DNA of 64,000 nt from Chitinophaga arvensicola (GCF_900110835.1 NZ_FOJG01000002.1:3900221-3964220); one strand, 5' to 3'; counted from the first letter of the stretch, positions 44,858 through 54,644 are shown. Numbers and translations: made by a program. The notes: a model not told the origin generated them from the sequence alone.

Positions 44858-45793
44858 TTAACCTGGGCGTAACTTTTTGAGGTTATTTTGTGAATGTTTG
44901 GTGGTTTGCACAAGATTTGAATGGACGAGAAACTGATTTAAGTCCTTGTAGCTCCCGTATATGTGACTGCAATCCTGGTACTTCCTATCCAGGGCTAATG
45001 CCTGATGCGTTTGGTCAATGCCTGCTTTATCTCTATCCAAATACAGATGAATAGCCTGATGCCTCTCCATTAATCCCCGGCTCTTTTTAAAGAAGGATAA
45101 AGAATTTAGTACCAGGTAATTGGTTACCGGCAGATTTTTCTCTTGATAGATCATCAGGAAAGATAGAAAACTGAAGAAGCCTTCATATACGGATACTTCA
45201 GATGCACCGTTATCAATAAACGTAGTTGCCTTGGGGCTGGAACTCCCTTTGAAATAAGGGTTGCGCAATTCATACCCACCGGCATCATTTTTAAAACCGA
45301 TGGCGTAATAGTCCTTTCCATAAAGGGAGTAACTAATTTCCCGGCAAAACTGCTGGGAAAGCTGCAAGGGAATACGGCGCACTTCCAAATAATGAAGCAG
45401 GGCCGGTGAAGTAATCGGCGCATCCCCTATCACCCGGATCTTTTTTTCTTCACTGGAAAAATCGGGAGCTGGTCCCACTGGTGGAGGCTGAGAGATAACC
45501 TGGTGCCGGTGAAAAGAAAGAAAAGATTGCAGCTTCTCCCAAATTTGAGGAATGGTACAATGATGAAACAACATTCCAAAGTCTACAATACTTCCTCCCT
45601 GACCAATTCCAAAATCATAAAACAGATTCAGCTTGCGGTTAACTTTAAAGGAGGCGGTATGCTCTTCGCGAAATGGAGATAAATACCAATAATCCTGACC
45701 GCGGATCTTCCGGGGCTGGTAGCCCAGGGAGGCCAGGTAATCAACCATGTCGATCCGCTTTGCCTCTGCAATGGGAAAATCATTTGTTGCCAT
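44858..45793 (-). CDS. Toprim-domain primase-like protein
   Basis: 311 residues. The N-terminal part (about 1-95) resembles the CHC2 zinc-finger region of DnaG-like primases (YWYLSPFREEHTASFKVN, LFYDFGIGQGGSIVDF), but the zinc-binding cysteines are absent. The C-terminal Toprim part has VYEGFFSFLSFL (catalytic Glu) and LYLDRDKAGI (Asp pair). Such proteins prime replication of mobilizable elements after transfer or excision. Confidence 0.85.
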   Translation of the reverse strand: MATNDFPIAEAKRIDMVDYLASLGYQPRKIRGQDYWYLSPFREEHTASFKVNRKLNLFYDFGIGQGGSIVDFGMLFHHCTIPQIWEKLQSFLSFHRHQVISQPPPVGPAPDFSSEEKKIRVIGDAPITSPALLHYLEVRRIPLQLSQQFCREISYSLYGKDYYAIGFKNDAGGYELRNPYFKGSSSPKATTFIDNGASEVSVYEGFFSFLSFLMIYQEKNLPVTNYLVLNSLSFFKKSRGLMERHQAIHLYLDRDKAGIDQTHQALALDRKYQDCSHIYGSYKDLNQFLVHSNLVQTTKHSQNNLKKLRPG

Positions 45794-45820
45794 AAAATGC
45801 TTTGAGATGGGTTAAGGGGG

Positions 45821-46126
45821 TTAATCTTCCCGTTCGGGTTTCTGGCTCATGGATCGAATCCGCTTAATGTCTTCCTCCAGTTCAGACAGGTAAAATACCT
45901 TCTTACGCTCACCCAGGTCATGGCGGCGGATCAGGGACATTTGTACGAACTTCCGGAGTGTTGGGGCTGAAACACCTATAATCTTACAAGCCTGCCGGAT
46001 GTTTAGCGGTGTTTCTGATAGACCTTTGGATAGGTTATTTTCCTGGAGGCAGGACTTAACGATACTTTCAATAAAGAGCCTTGCTTGCTCTATACTGAAA
46101 CCAATAAATTGCATTTGCTCACTCAT
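45821..46126 (-). CDS. HTH DNA-binding protein, excisionase-like
   Basis: 101 residues. The C-terminal half (about 42-95) has a winged-HTH of MerR/excisionase type (LNIRQACKIIGVSAPTLRKFVQM, then KVFYLSELEEDI). It lies 27 bp before the primase-like gene. Role probably in control of replication or excision. Confidence 0.75.
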   Translation of the reverse strand: MSEQMQFIGFSIEQARLFIESIVKSCLQENNLSKGLSETPLNIRQACKIIGVSAPTLRKFVQMSLIRRHDLGERKKVFYLSELEEDIKRIRSMSQKPERED

Positions 46127-46237
46127 ATCTCTTCACAATTGATTCAGAGCAAATTTGAATGCAAAAAAATACCGGTTTAAGGCAAATACCGAAAAAAACA
46201 TGCAAAATCCGGACTTTGTTTGTAGGATGGCGATTAC

Positions 46238-47278
46238 TTATTTTCTTTTATTGTTGGCTAACTCCTTCTTAATCAATTCAATGATGGGAGACATATCTTT
46301 CTCCTGTTGTTTACGCTTCTTGGGGTTAATCTTGCCCATACTCACTTCAGAAAAACCGGAAAATGGAGTTCCATTTGCCTTGAATACCCGAACTTTCTTT
46401 TCAATTACCTGCCAGGAAACGATAAGTCCCTTTGTATCCTTCAATGCCTGGAAGATGATTTTTAGAGACTGATTATCGAAGTTATCCTTTTTGATCAGCT
46501 CTAATATGGGACTGTTTTCTTTGATAAATATTTTACGAAAGGTATCCACGTCGTAAGGGATATGAAAATAAGGTTGGAAGGCGGTATATAAAAAATCAAT
46601 CACTTCTTTGCAAGTTGCCGGAGAGAGTTCTTCATTTAACTTCAGATAATTATAACTGCTGGCTTCCCTTTCCCGCTTTTCGGATGTGGGTACAACCAAT
46701 TGTTTGGAAGAAGGGGTACCCGGTTGTTTATTAGCATCTGTAATTTTCGCCTTCCCTGTCTTTTCTTGCAGAGTTCGTAAATAGTCGAGTAACATCGCTC
46801 TTTGTTCCTTGTCGTTCTCCGCTATCCTTAAAAAGTCTGCATTCTTTTGAAAATTGGATTTCTTCAGCAGCGCCCATTTCTGCTTATGATCGGCGTCATC
46901 CAAATCATATTGATATGCCTGAGGATATTTCTTGAGTAACTTAATCAGGTATTCAAGTTTTGTATCGTCATAATGTTGGTTCTCCATCTTTGTAAATATC
47001 TCAATTCGAAGAATTGATTCCTCAAAGTTGAAATACAGATACCGGCTACACCAGTCAAAATGATTTACCAGGCTATCGAAGTTTAAAGGAAACGGACATC
47101 TTATAAAGGAAATACAATAGTGGTTATGCAAAGCGTGGTTGGCCAGCTTATCAAAGTCAAAAGTCAAACGGGAAGATTTTCTCGTTTGATCGTTGTAGGG
47201 GATTTCCCGAACGAATGCGTTTGTTTCGGCTACTCTGACCCTAAAGGGTACATCCTTGACTTGTTCCAGGGTTGTCAT
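46238..47278 (-). CDS. Element protein of unknown function
   Basis: 346 residues, soluble, with no motif I recognise. The N-terminal half is mixed alpha/beta. A polar linker (about 180-215) precedes a helical C-terminal part with a basic end (NPKKRKQQEKD). Proteins of this size and position, between the DNA-binding gene and cargo, are common in NBU-like elements. A replication-related role is possible but unsupported. Confidence 0.6.
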   Translation of the reverse strand: MTTLEQVKDVPFRVRVAETNAFVREIPYNDQTRKSSRLTFDFDKLANHALHNHYCISFIRCPFPLNFDSLVNHFDWCSRYLYFNFEESILRIEIFTKMENQHYDDTKLEYLIKLLKKYPQAYQYDLDDADHKQKWALLKKSNFQKNADFLRIAENDKEQRAMLLDYLRTLQEKTGKAKITDANKQPGTPSSKQLVVPTSEKREREASSYNYLKLNEELSPATCKEVIDFLYTAFQPYFHIPYDVDTFRKIFIKENSPILELIKKDNFDNQSLKIIFQALKDTKGLIVSWQVIEKKVRVFKANGTPFSGFSEVSMGKINPKKRKQQEKDMSPIIELIKKELANNKRK

Positions 47279-47390
47279 CGCTTATAGGTTAACTTGTTTA
47301 ATAGTTACTTGAATATACTAAATAATAAGCATATTTAGAAGATCTGACAAGTGCGTCATTCCGCCTTTTCAAGGCACCCTAAGAATACTA

Positions 47391-48854
47391 TTATTTTATA
47401 TAACCTAATACATTAAGTCTGTTAACAACGTCAATATTTAATTGCCAAAACTCATCTACAGTAGCGCGATATTCTTCGCCCTTACTAAAATCGCCGTTGA
47501 TACCGGATTTCAAAGATTTATACATCTTCACTCTACTTATGGAGTCTGAATAAAAGTCTCTTTCTGGTTCCAAGAGATATTCTTCATCTTTATAAATGAC
47601 AGCGGTTAGTCCTTTCTGTCTACCTTCTATATTGTAATTCAAGATATATAACAGATTACCTGGGTAGAAAGAGATATCGTCAAATATGATATCTCCTCTT
47701 TTAAATTTCTCAAATATGGCTACCAAATTGTTTTTACCACCTATTAATTCAGACAGATATTTCAACCTATAAATCATTGGCACCCGCCATGCCGAAACTT
47801 TATGATAATACATTAAATCAACGTCTTCATTATGATATGTTAGCTCTTTACTATAAGTATTAAGTATAGCCCTCAGGCTTAGATTCCCCTTTTCAAGCAA
47901 CGATTTTATAATTGCGAACAAGAAACCATCTTTAAAATAGAGGTCCATTGCTCTATCTTTATTGCCATCTAGTGTATAAGAATTAACTACTTTTTCAGCA
48001 ACCTTTTCCATTGCCCCTCTATTGTCAAAATGATATATATCAGAGCTATAAAATTTATCGATATAACCAGTAAAATCTACTTGTGAACCATAGCGGTGAT
48101 GAAAAATATTCCTGATATTTTCAATGTCACCAACAATGATCACCTTATCAAATCCGAACTTATTTGCATCTCTGGTGCTTGCTTTGGTATCAAAATGGGC
48201 AGCAAAAACATTCAGTATCCTAAAAACATGTTCAGGGTCCAAACGATCAAGATCATCTACGACTAATATCGACTCTTTAGGTCTACTGGATTGGATTTTT
48301 GCAGATATAATTTTTGTGATTACGTCATTTTCAACCAAGCTACCATTCTGTCCCTCCAGGACATCAATATATTCTGCCAATTTATCGCCATCGCCAATAT
48401 TTTCCTGATCATGATACGATAGATATTCATCCTTTAACTTACCTAACTTTTCATACATATCTAACACACTCTTCCCAACCTCTGGAACCATTGATAAAAT
48501 AGCTTCAAATACTTTATCCATTCTTTTTAACAGAAAGGCAGGCAAAGTTTTTAAGTACCCTTTACTCTCTTCTGGAAACGACTCATTACGCTCAAGCATC
48601 CCAAGAATAATGTCATACTTTATATACTTTATAATATCCTCATTTGAAGATATGGAATAATTGACAGGAAAAAGGTGATACACTTCATAGAGGTCTCTAC
48701 ACTCGTTATGGCCGAAATAGCGTGTAATAAAAGATGTCTTACCAGTACCATATCTCCCAGAAAAGAAAATTCTATTATTACTTTCTTGTTTTAGATGCTT
48801 CTCAAATTCTGTTATGGGATAATTAAACACATTATTGAAGAAAGGAGTTTCCAT
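47391..48854 (-). CDS. KAP-family P-loop NTPase
   Basis: 487 residues. Walker A is FSGRYGTGKTSF (Gly33-Thr40). Walker B is SILVVDDLDRLDPEHVFRIL (about 195-214), the DDLDRL form typical of KAP NTPases. A long helical insert lies between them (about 75-180). A DKVIIVGDIENIRNIFHHR segment fits sensor-1. There are no clear membrane helices, unlike many KAP proteins. KAP NTPases are often found among antiphage genes; the trigger and effector are unknown. Low G+C and solitary placement mark it as cargo. Confidence 0.85.
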   Translation of the reverse strand: METPFFNNVFNYPITEFEKHLKQESNNRIFFSGRYGTGKTSFITRYFGHNECRDLYEVYHLFPVNYSISSNEDIIKYIKYDIILGMLERNESFPEESKGYLKTLPAFLLKRMDKVFEAILSMVPEVGKSVLDMYEKLGKLKDEYLSYHDQENIGDGDKLAEYIDVLEGQNGSLVENDVITKIISAKIQSSRPKESILVVDDLDRLDPEHVFRILNVFAAHFDTKASTRDANKFGFDKVIIVGDIENIRNIFHHRYGSQVDFTGYIDKFYSSDIYHFDNRGAMEKVAEKVVNSYTLDGNKDRAMDLYFKDGFLFAIIKSLLEKGNLSLRAILNTYSKELTYHNEDVDLMYYHKVSAWRVPMIYRLKYLSELIGGKNNLVAIFEKFKRGDIIFDDISFYPGNLLYILNYNIEGRQKGLTAVIYKDEEYLLEPERDFYSDSISRVKMYKSLKSGINGDFSKGEEYRATVDEFWQLNIDVVNRLNVLGYIK

Positions 48855-49001
48855 TCGTATAAATTGGTTGAGTAAGTGAATATATAAACCTCTTGAATTC
48901 TCTGTAATCGCAAACTAATAAAAAATCGACATAGCTATACATTTAACATTTTTCATCCAGCCTATAATTTTATATTTACTTCTTATAAAAGTTTAAAGTG
49001 T

Positions 49002-49331
49002 ATGGAAGAAAATGTGCAAATTAAAAAAGCTCAGATGCCAATGTTATTCCCATTTGAGCCTGATGAATTTTGGCGGCAAATTAGGCTAATCGTTCGTGAG
49101 GAGGTTGCTAGCATTAACAGGGTGACTCTACCAAGCTCTCTCTATGAAACGCCGGGACTCAAATATAAGCCGCTGTATAAGATGAATGAAGTCTGCGAAT
49201 TATTCCAGGTCACCAAACCAACTATCTACGACTGGATCAGGCATGGTAAACTTAAACCATACAAAGTGCGTTCACGTGTCTTTTTTTTACGGAATGATAT
49301 TCAACAGTTATTGGGGCTTAACTCCGATTAG
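49002..49331 (+). CDS. HTH DNA-binding protein, excisionase-like
   Basis: 109 residues. The C-terminal 50 form a MerR/excisionase-type HTH (MNEVCELFQVTKPTIYDWIRHGKLKPYKV) of the kind used by Bacteroidota element regulators. It is divergent from the KAP gene, which it may regulate. Confidence 0.8.
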   Translation: MEENVQIKKAQMPMLFPFEPDEFWRQIRLIVREEVASINRVTLPSSLYETPGLKYKPLYKMNEVCELFQVTKPTIYDWIRHGKLKPYKVRSRVFFLRNDIQQLLGLNSD

Positions 49332-49400
49332 TTGGGCGCCTAGACTACTTGTACAACGGATATTTTATATTCTAAACTATTTCAAAAAAAGAAACAGCTC

Positions 49401-49427
49401 CAACAGTTCGGAAATTCCGAACTGTTG
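49401..49427. terminator. Perfect 13-bp inverted repeat between convergent genes
   Basis: Arms begin CAACAGTTCGGAA, with one central A and an exact complement. It sits between the stop of the HTH gene and the stop of the convergent 530-residue protein gene, so a shared terminator is likeliest, although no T-run follows. An operator is the alternative. Confidence 0.5.
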
Positions 49428-49481
49428 ATTTCTCCAATACTACAATCAGCTTTTGAGCACCTTCATCTAGGGAGTAAGACA

Positions 49482-51074
49482 TTATGGATGTTTCCAAACC
49501 AAACATTCCTTTGCCTGAAGTTTTCCCCATAGATCATTAAAAGCATCTATCACACGTTGAGGGTGTGCAACTTCTTGCACTATATGATGGCTTTTGCCAA
49601 TTGAATTAACGGAAGTTCCAAGTGAATATGCTTTTGCCTGTTTATCGATACCACCTGGAAAAATTAAAAACCGATCATGAAAACCATATCCGTACCCTGA
49701 ATGTTGTAGTCGAAATTCTAGATTTAATCCAATATTTTTATATTTAGGATCTTCCAGGACTGTTTTATAATCAGTAATTATCTGATCAGAAGACTTATGA
49801 CTGCCTCCATTAATCAACTTAGTAGAATCATTAATTGATCCTATAGCCTTTAATGGGATATCATATCTAGAACTAAAATAAATAGTATCAAATAAATCAT
49901 TAGGAGTTAAAAATGGATCCCATAAATAGACGCCATACTTATTATTCATGTTAGTTAATCGACGCAGATCCTTCAGTGCCTGTTCTCTTGTTCCGTTGAA
50001 GTACTGCTTAAATTTTAATTCCTTTTCTAAATTCTCTCTCTCTATGGAATATAAATTGCTATTTATAAAGTCCAAATAATCTCTTCCATTTTTATTTCCG
50101 CTTTCGAATTTAAAGATATCTATCTGGATTAATTCTCCGTCACTAGCAAAAACTCTAGCTCCATTCTCAATCCCCACCTCAACGCCTAGGGGTCTTGAAC
50201 AACAATTTTCATACATACCAATAAGGAGGTTGGGGGATTTTCTATATATCAGGGCTTTCGGATTATTGTCTAGGTTACCGATTTCTATCACTTGATTCGC
50301 CTCACCATTATAATCAATTAGAGCAGCACCCATATAACCATCTTCTATTTTTGAATATATATGAATATTACATTCCGGAATATTGCTTAACTTGGAATGC
50401 CACTTAAAATCAATGCTAAAACCAGTTGATGTTTTAACAGGATTTACTTTATACTTTAGAATATCTACAGGAAATTGAAAAATAATATTACCTAATCTAT
50501 CAAATGCAATAGAAAGATCAATTCCGGTAAGATCTTTTAACATTACACATACTTTATTAAACTTTTCCGTATTAGGAAGTTGAAAAATAGATTGGAAAAT
50601 CTCTTTACTATGGTCAAAAAATTCAACAATATGAGAACCACTGCCACTAGGTACTAGAAGTTTATTCAATCTTATTTCTTCATTCCAACCTATATACTGT
50701 TTGGGAAGAACCTTCCCCAAATTAACTTTTAATTCAGTACCCTCAGGGCCTAGCCAAATTCTATCACTGACAATCTTATTAAATCGTTTATATGCTTCAT
50801 CCACACTTAATTCATAAGTCAAGGCTCCAATTTTTAGATCTCCATCAAAATCATGAAGCTTCTTCGTCAAAAATTTTTGCTTCTCAGTAACAGCCTTTTC
50901 TTGAAAGGCTACTCTTATAAAAACATTACTAGTAACATTGTCTTTCCTATCATGTAAAAAGATCTCAGTAACTGCACAACTATTATAAAATCCTAAATTC
51001 CCTTTTTGTAATAAAATATCAAAGTCCCTTAAAGCGACCGCCATTTGATGCTCAATTTTTGAGGCTTCTTCCAT
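49482..51074 (-). CDS. Large cargo protein with PLD-like C-terminal region
   Basis: 530 residues with no signal peptide. The last 80 residues contain GFHDRFLIFPGG and then AYSLGTSVNSIGKSHH, the spacing and residues of a phospholipase-D-like HxR/GxSxN motif, while only one such motif is seen. From memory the protein resembles the VPA1262 family, but I cannot confirm it. The rest is mixed alpha/beta of unknown fold. Its position on the island between recombination genes and the KAP gene suggests a defence or nuclease role. Confidence 0.6.
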   Translation of the reverse strand: MEEASKIEHQMAVALRDFDILLQKGNLGFYNSCAVTEIFLHDRKDNVTSNVFIRVAFQEKAVTEKQKFLTKKLHDFDGDLKIGALTYELSVDEAYKRFNKIVSDRIWLGPEGTELKVNLGKVLPKQYIGWNEEIRLNKLLVPSGSGSHIVEFFDHSKEIFQSIFQLPNTEKFNKVCVMLKDLTGIDLSIAFDRLGNIIFQFPVDILKYKVNPVKTSTGFSIDFKWHSKLSNIPECNIHIYSKIEDGYMGAALIDYNGEANQVIEIGNLDNNPKALIYRKSPNLLIGMYENCCSRPLGVEVGIENGARVFASDGELIQIDIFKFESGNKNGRDYLDFINSNLYSIERENLEKELKFKQYFNGTREQALKDLRRLTNMNNKYGVYLWDPFLTPNDLFDTIYFSSRYDIPLKAIGSINDSTKLINGGSHKSSDQIITDYKTVLEDPKYKNIGLNLEFRLQHSGYGYGFHDRFLIFPGGIDKQAKAYSLGTSVNSIGKSHHIVQEVAHPQRVIDAFNDLWGKLQAKECLVWKHP

Positions 51075-51127
51075 ACTTTACAGGTATATAAGTTTAAATA
51101 AGAATGATAAAATTTATCTATCAATAA

Positions 51128-51475
51128 TCAGCCTTTTAATATTCTACCTTGCAAATACCTATTGACATAATCATCCACTGAAAAAGCAGCGCTATCATCC
51201 TGCCTCTTCACCCACTCCAATATCTCCGACTTCTTAAATTTATACAACTTCCCCATCCTAAAAAATGGTATCTCTCTTTTAGAACACTTCCCATAAATAA
51301 CATTGACATCCAGCCGGAGCAGATCCGCTACCTCCTTTGCCGACATAATATTCTCGTGAGCATGCGACTGAAAAGCCCCTTTGGACAAATCCAGCAATTC
51401 AGACAACATACCTTTGATCTGCTGGATATCGCTCTCCATCCGATCCAATCTCTGCTCAATAGGCGATAAACTCAT
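51128..51475 (-). CDS. HTH excisionase-like protein
   Basis: 115 residues. The N-terminal coiled part (RMESDIQQIKGMLSELLD) is followed by an excisionase-type HTH (MSAKEVADLLRLDVNVIYGKCSKREIPFFRMGKLYKF). It lies 6 bp after the integrase gene, as expected for a directionality factor. Confidence 0.85.
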   Translation of the reverse strand: MSLSPIEQRLDRMESDIQQIKGMLSELLDLSKGAFQSHAHENIMSAKEVADLLRLDVNVIYGKCSKREIPFFRMGKLYKFKKSEILEWVKRQDDSAAFSVDDYVNRYLQGRILKG

Positions 51476-51481
51476 GAGGGG

Positions 51482-52609
51482 TTAATTTAAATGTTTATTA
51501 ATAGCCTTGCTGGCTGCTTTAGCCCTATTGGTATCCGGCACCTTCGCATAGATTTGCGTAGTCTTCACATGCTTATGATTCAGCATTTTGCTGACAACAT
51601 AAATATCTTCTCCTTTTTCTATCAGGTCGGTGGCGTACTTATGCCGCCAGTTATGGAACTTAGCCTTATCTTTTAAACCCACTCTGGCAAACCATTCCTG
51701 CAACCTTGTACGAGTGCGGGAATAATTGAGATCCGGAAATATTAGCTTATCTCCTTCCTGCTTCTCTCCTAATATATTTACCGCCTGCTGACTGATGTAA
51801 TGCTTGAAAGATCGTTCCGGCTTGGGGTCTATCATATATACATACCAGGTACACAATGCTTCGGAGAAGTGCAAATCCCTCCACTTAAGTACTTTAATAG
51901 CACTAAACCGGAAGCCACTTAGCAAAGCAAAAATGGAAGATCGGAAAACAGTATCATCATCAATGGGATTCTCTAATAACAAACGTAACTCTTCGTCATC
52001 AATGATCTGTCGGAAGGTATCTACATTACTGATTCGCGGTACACGCAAACTATAATCTTCCGGTAGATACTTATCTAAGAAAGCACTCTGAATAATGAGA
52101 ATAAATTTATCATAATAAGAAGCCGCCGAATTCTGCGCCAGCTTCGATTTGGACGACTTTAGTGAATTGGTAGTTAACAGGTACTCTTTGAACTTCTTCA
52201 GAAATATTTCATCAATATTTCTGAATTTAAAATGCTCTCCCATCCAGCGTTTCAGATATTTAATAGCTGTTTCATGGTGAGTAGTATCAACACCTTCACG
52301 CTGCTTTCCGCGAATAAAATTCAACGCATACAAGTAGAAATCTGCATCCAGTGCATCTTTATTATACAGGCCGTTAGCATCCAGCATCAGGGCTTTCATG
52401 CGTTTGAGATAAATCTTTTCGGCAATCTCGTTATACAGCTTGTTCTCCTGTTTCTCCAATGGAGTAACAGGATTAGCGTGTAGATGTAGATTCAGGAACT
52501 CCCGGCGCGTGTATTGTTTGGCTTGCGGATTCCATACAGGCGGATAGTAATCTATATAAAGACTGAGCTTCCCACTCTTCAGCTTCTTCTGTCTCAACGC
52601 TCCTCTCAT
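51482..52609 (-). CDS. Tyrosine recombinase (integrase)
   Basis: 375 residues. It has a SAM-like N-terminal DNA-binding domain (about 90-200). The catalytic domain shows LLSGFRFSAIKVLKW (Arg), FHNWRHKYATDLI (HxxR) and LNHKHVKTTQIYAKV (His and the nucleophilic Tyr near 353). It is similar to Bacteroidota NBU/ICE integrases. It would catalyse integration at the 14-bp mnmE core, whose right copy lies about 650 bp away. It overlaps the upstream HTH gene by 4 bp. Confidence 0.93.
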   Translation of the reverse strand: MRGALRQKKLKSGKLSLYIDYYPPVWNPQAKQYTRREFLNLHLHANPVTPLEKQENKLYNEIAEKIYLKRMKALMLDANGLYNKDALDADFYLYALNFIRGKQREGVDTTHHETAIKYLKRWMGEHFKFRNIDEIFLKKFKEYLLTTNSLKSSKSKLAQNSAASYYDKFILIIQSAFLDKYLPEDYSLRVPRISNVDTFRQIIDDEELRLLLENPIDDDTVFRSSIFALLSGFRFSAIKVLKWRDLHFSEALCTWYVYMIDPKPERSFKHYISQQAVNILGEKQEGDKLIFPDLNYSRTRTRLQEWFARVGLKDKAKFHNWRHKYATDLIEKGEDIYVVSKMLNHKHVKTTQIYAKVPDTNRAKAASKAINKHLN

Positions 52610-52992
52610 ATATTCCCGTATTTGGTGGTTAAATAATCTATCACGGTTTGCCGGTGAAAAAGAAGACTACGCCCCACTTTCAGCTTAGGAAAATCCTCGT
52701 CTTTAATCAACCGGAATAAAGTACGTTCGCTGATGCTGGTAAGAGAAGATAGCGCCTTAATATCTATCAGGTCACCCAATGGCTTTGAGTCCGGGGTGTC
52801 AACCAACCTGGATTTAGAAAGAAGTTGAGTGTTTGTTTCTGACTCTACTTTTTGTATACGTTCTTTTTTCTCTCGTAGTTTATAATTGCGGCGGGCGCAG
52901 GTAAGCGAACAGAATTTGGTTACTGTCTTTTGGGCGATGAACACTTCTCCGCAATGCTCACAAATCTTCTTTATCCTTAAATGACTACTCAT
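52606..52992 (-). CDS. Zinc-finger plus HTH protein upstream of the integrase
   Basis: 128 residues. An N-terminal C4-type zinc-binding segment (CEHCGEVF...FCSLTCARR) is joined to a C-terminal excisionase-like HTH (IKALSSLTSISERTLFRLIKDEDFP). It is translationally coupled with the integrase gene (4-bp overlap). It probably controls integrase expression or excision. Confidence 0.85.
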   Translation of the reverse strand: MSSHLRIKKICEHCGEVFIAQKTVTKFCSLTCARRNYKLREKKERIQKVESETNTQLLSKSRLVDTPDSKPLGDLIDIKALSSLTSISERTLFRLIKDEDFPKLKVGRSLLFHRQTVIDYLTTKYGNI

Positions 52993-53261
52993 TTTTTAGA
53001 AGTTGAAATTGGAACTATTGGGAGGCTACTGTCTGGGGATGAATTAAACTGCCTAATACTGTCTTATAGTGTCAATTACTGCCATTATTTCCCTATTTCC
53101 CCATGCATATTTGTACCTCCGTATCTTATTACTAATTTAGAGGTTTATGGATCAACAACAAAATAAAACAAAGGAAAAATCAGGCATCCTATCAAGATGC
53201 AACTCTGATAAGCATTACGTTAGGCAAATAAAGAAAAGTAGATGTAAATAAAAGAAAGCCC

Positions 53262-54644
53262 CTACTTCCCGATACAAAACTTGCTAAATATATAATCCAA
53301 TCTATCCTCATTCGTCACCTCTCCTGTAATCTCTCCAAGATAATGCAAACAAAGCCGGATATCCAATGCCAGTAAATCTCCTGGCAAACCGTTATCCATT
53401 CCCTGTTTTACATCCATGAGTGATTTAAGCACTTCCTGCAGGGCAGCATGATGACGGGCATTGGTGATAATAGTATCTTCTGTATTCACATCGCCGGCCA
53501 TTACCTTATGGACGAGTGCATCTTTGAGATCCTGTATATGTGCGTGGTTCTTGGCGGAAATGAAAAGTATTTCAGGGATAGCGGCGAATTTGTTGCGGAT
53601 GGCAGCTTCACCGGTTACATCTGTTTTATTTCCTACCAGGAGATAGTTTACTTCCTGTGCTTTAAAGGTAGCAATCTGATTACGTATATCCGTTTCAGAT
53701 AGCTCGTTCACATCAAACAGATAAACAACGACACCGGCTTCGCGGATTTTCTCCATAGTTTTCTGCACACCGATGCTTTCGATGGTATCGAGGCTTTCGC
53801 GGATACCGGCGGTATCGATGAGGCGGAAGAGGATACCGTCTATGTTGAGTACTTCTTCGATGGTATCGCGGGTGGTACCTGCGATATCACTTACGATTGC
53901 ACGGTTTTCATTGAGGAGGGTATTGAGCAAGGTAGATTTACCTGCGTTGGGTTTACCCACAATAGCGGTGTTTACGCCATTTTTGATCACGTTGCCCATG
54001 CGGAAGGAATCGATCAGGTGTTTCACCACACCGGTGGCATTGGTTACAAGGGTATATAAGCCCGTACGATCGGCGAATTCCACATCTTCCTGGCTGAAGT
54101 CCAATTCGAGTTCGATCAGGGCGGAAAAGGTGATTAATTGCTCCCGGAGGGCATGTAATTCTTTAGAGAAGCCTCCACGCATTTGCTGCATAGCTGTCTG
54201 GTGGGAAGCGGCGGAATTACTGGCAATCAGATCCGCCACTGATTCCGCCTGGGTGAGATCTAATTTACCATTGAGGAATGCTCTTTGGGTAAACTCACCG
54301 GGTTTGGCCAGGCGTGCACCAGCTTTGATAGTAGCGTCTATGATCTGTTGCTGGATATAGGGGGAACCGTGGCAGGATATTTCTATTACATCTTCACCGG
54401 TATAGGAACGGGGGCCTTTATACAGGCTTACCACTACTTCATCGATGACATGGCCTTCGGAAACAATGCTGCCGAAATGCAGGGTGTGACTGGCTTGCTG
54501 CAGGAGATCTTTAGCAGGGAACAGGTGATTGCAGATGCGGTAGGTATCGGGGCCACTCAGGCGTATTACGGCAATCGCGCCGAGCCCGGGGGCGGTTGCT
54601 ACTGCCACAATTGTATCATCAAATCCTGTTAATTTACCCAGCAT
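53262..54644 (-). CDS. mnmE: tRNA modification GTPase MnmE
   Basis: 460 residues, normal length. The N-terminal formyl-THF-binding domain starts with DTIVAVATAPGLGAIAVIRLSG. The G domain has G1 GKPNAGKSTLLN, G2 AGTTRD, G3 DTAG and G4 NKTD. The C-terminus is FCIGK with the conserved Cys. With MnmG it forms cmnm5U34 in tRNA anticodons. The 3' end, still intact here, is the attachment site of the island. The frame and stop (TAG) are therefore restored by the element's own sequence beyond the core. Confidence 0.97.
   Translation of the reverse strand: MLGKLTGFDDTIVAVATAPGLGAIAVIRLSGPDTYRICNHLFPAKDLLQQASHTLHFGSIVSEGHVIDEVVVSLYKGPRSYTGEDVIEISCHGSPYIQQQIIDATIKAGARLAKPGEFTQRAFLNGKLDLTQAESVADLIASNSAASHQTAMQQMRGGFSKELHALREQLITFSALIELELDFSQEDVEFADRTGLYTLVTNATGVVKHLIDSFRMGNVIKNGVNTAIVGKPNAGKSTLLNTLLNENRAIVSDIAGTTRDTIEEVLNIDGILFRLIDTAGIRESLDTIESIGVQKTMEKIREAGVVVYLFDVNELSETDIRNQIATFKAQEVNYLLVGNKTDVTGEAAIRNKFAAIPEILFISAKNHAHIQDLKDALVHKVMAGDVNTEDTIITNARHHAALQEVLKSLMDVKQGMDNGLPGDLLALDIRLCLHYLGEITGEVTNEDRLDYIFSKFCIGK
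53263..53276. repeat. attR, right copy of attachment core inside mnmE
   Basis: TACTTCCCGATACA, identical to the left copy, covers the last five codons of mnmE. Integration inside a conserved coding end that is regenerated is the usual strategy of such elements. Confidence 0.85.

Larger units (their letters stand above)
25061..53276. mobile_element. Mobilizable island integrated at the mnmE 3' end
   Basis: About 28.2 kb between two copies of a 14-bp repeat that encodes the C-terminus of MnmE. It has a tyrosine integrase and HTH/excisionase-like genes next to the right end. It also has a relaxase, MobC, a probable oriT and a primase-like protein, but no type IV secretion genes, so it is mobilizable rather than self-transmissible. 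Cargo is an AVAST-like operon, an XRE/CBS/four-TM unit, a sigma-dCas12f module, a KAP NTPase and a PLD-like protein. Much of the cargo is visibly richer in A+T than the flanking chromosome. The organisation resembles NBU-type elements of Bacteroidota. Composite origin is possible. Confidence 0.85.

Noticed and set aside
53263..53276. tRNA gene as integration site
   Set aside because: No tRNA-like cloverleaf is visible near either repeat; the core is the coding end of mnmE.
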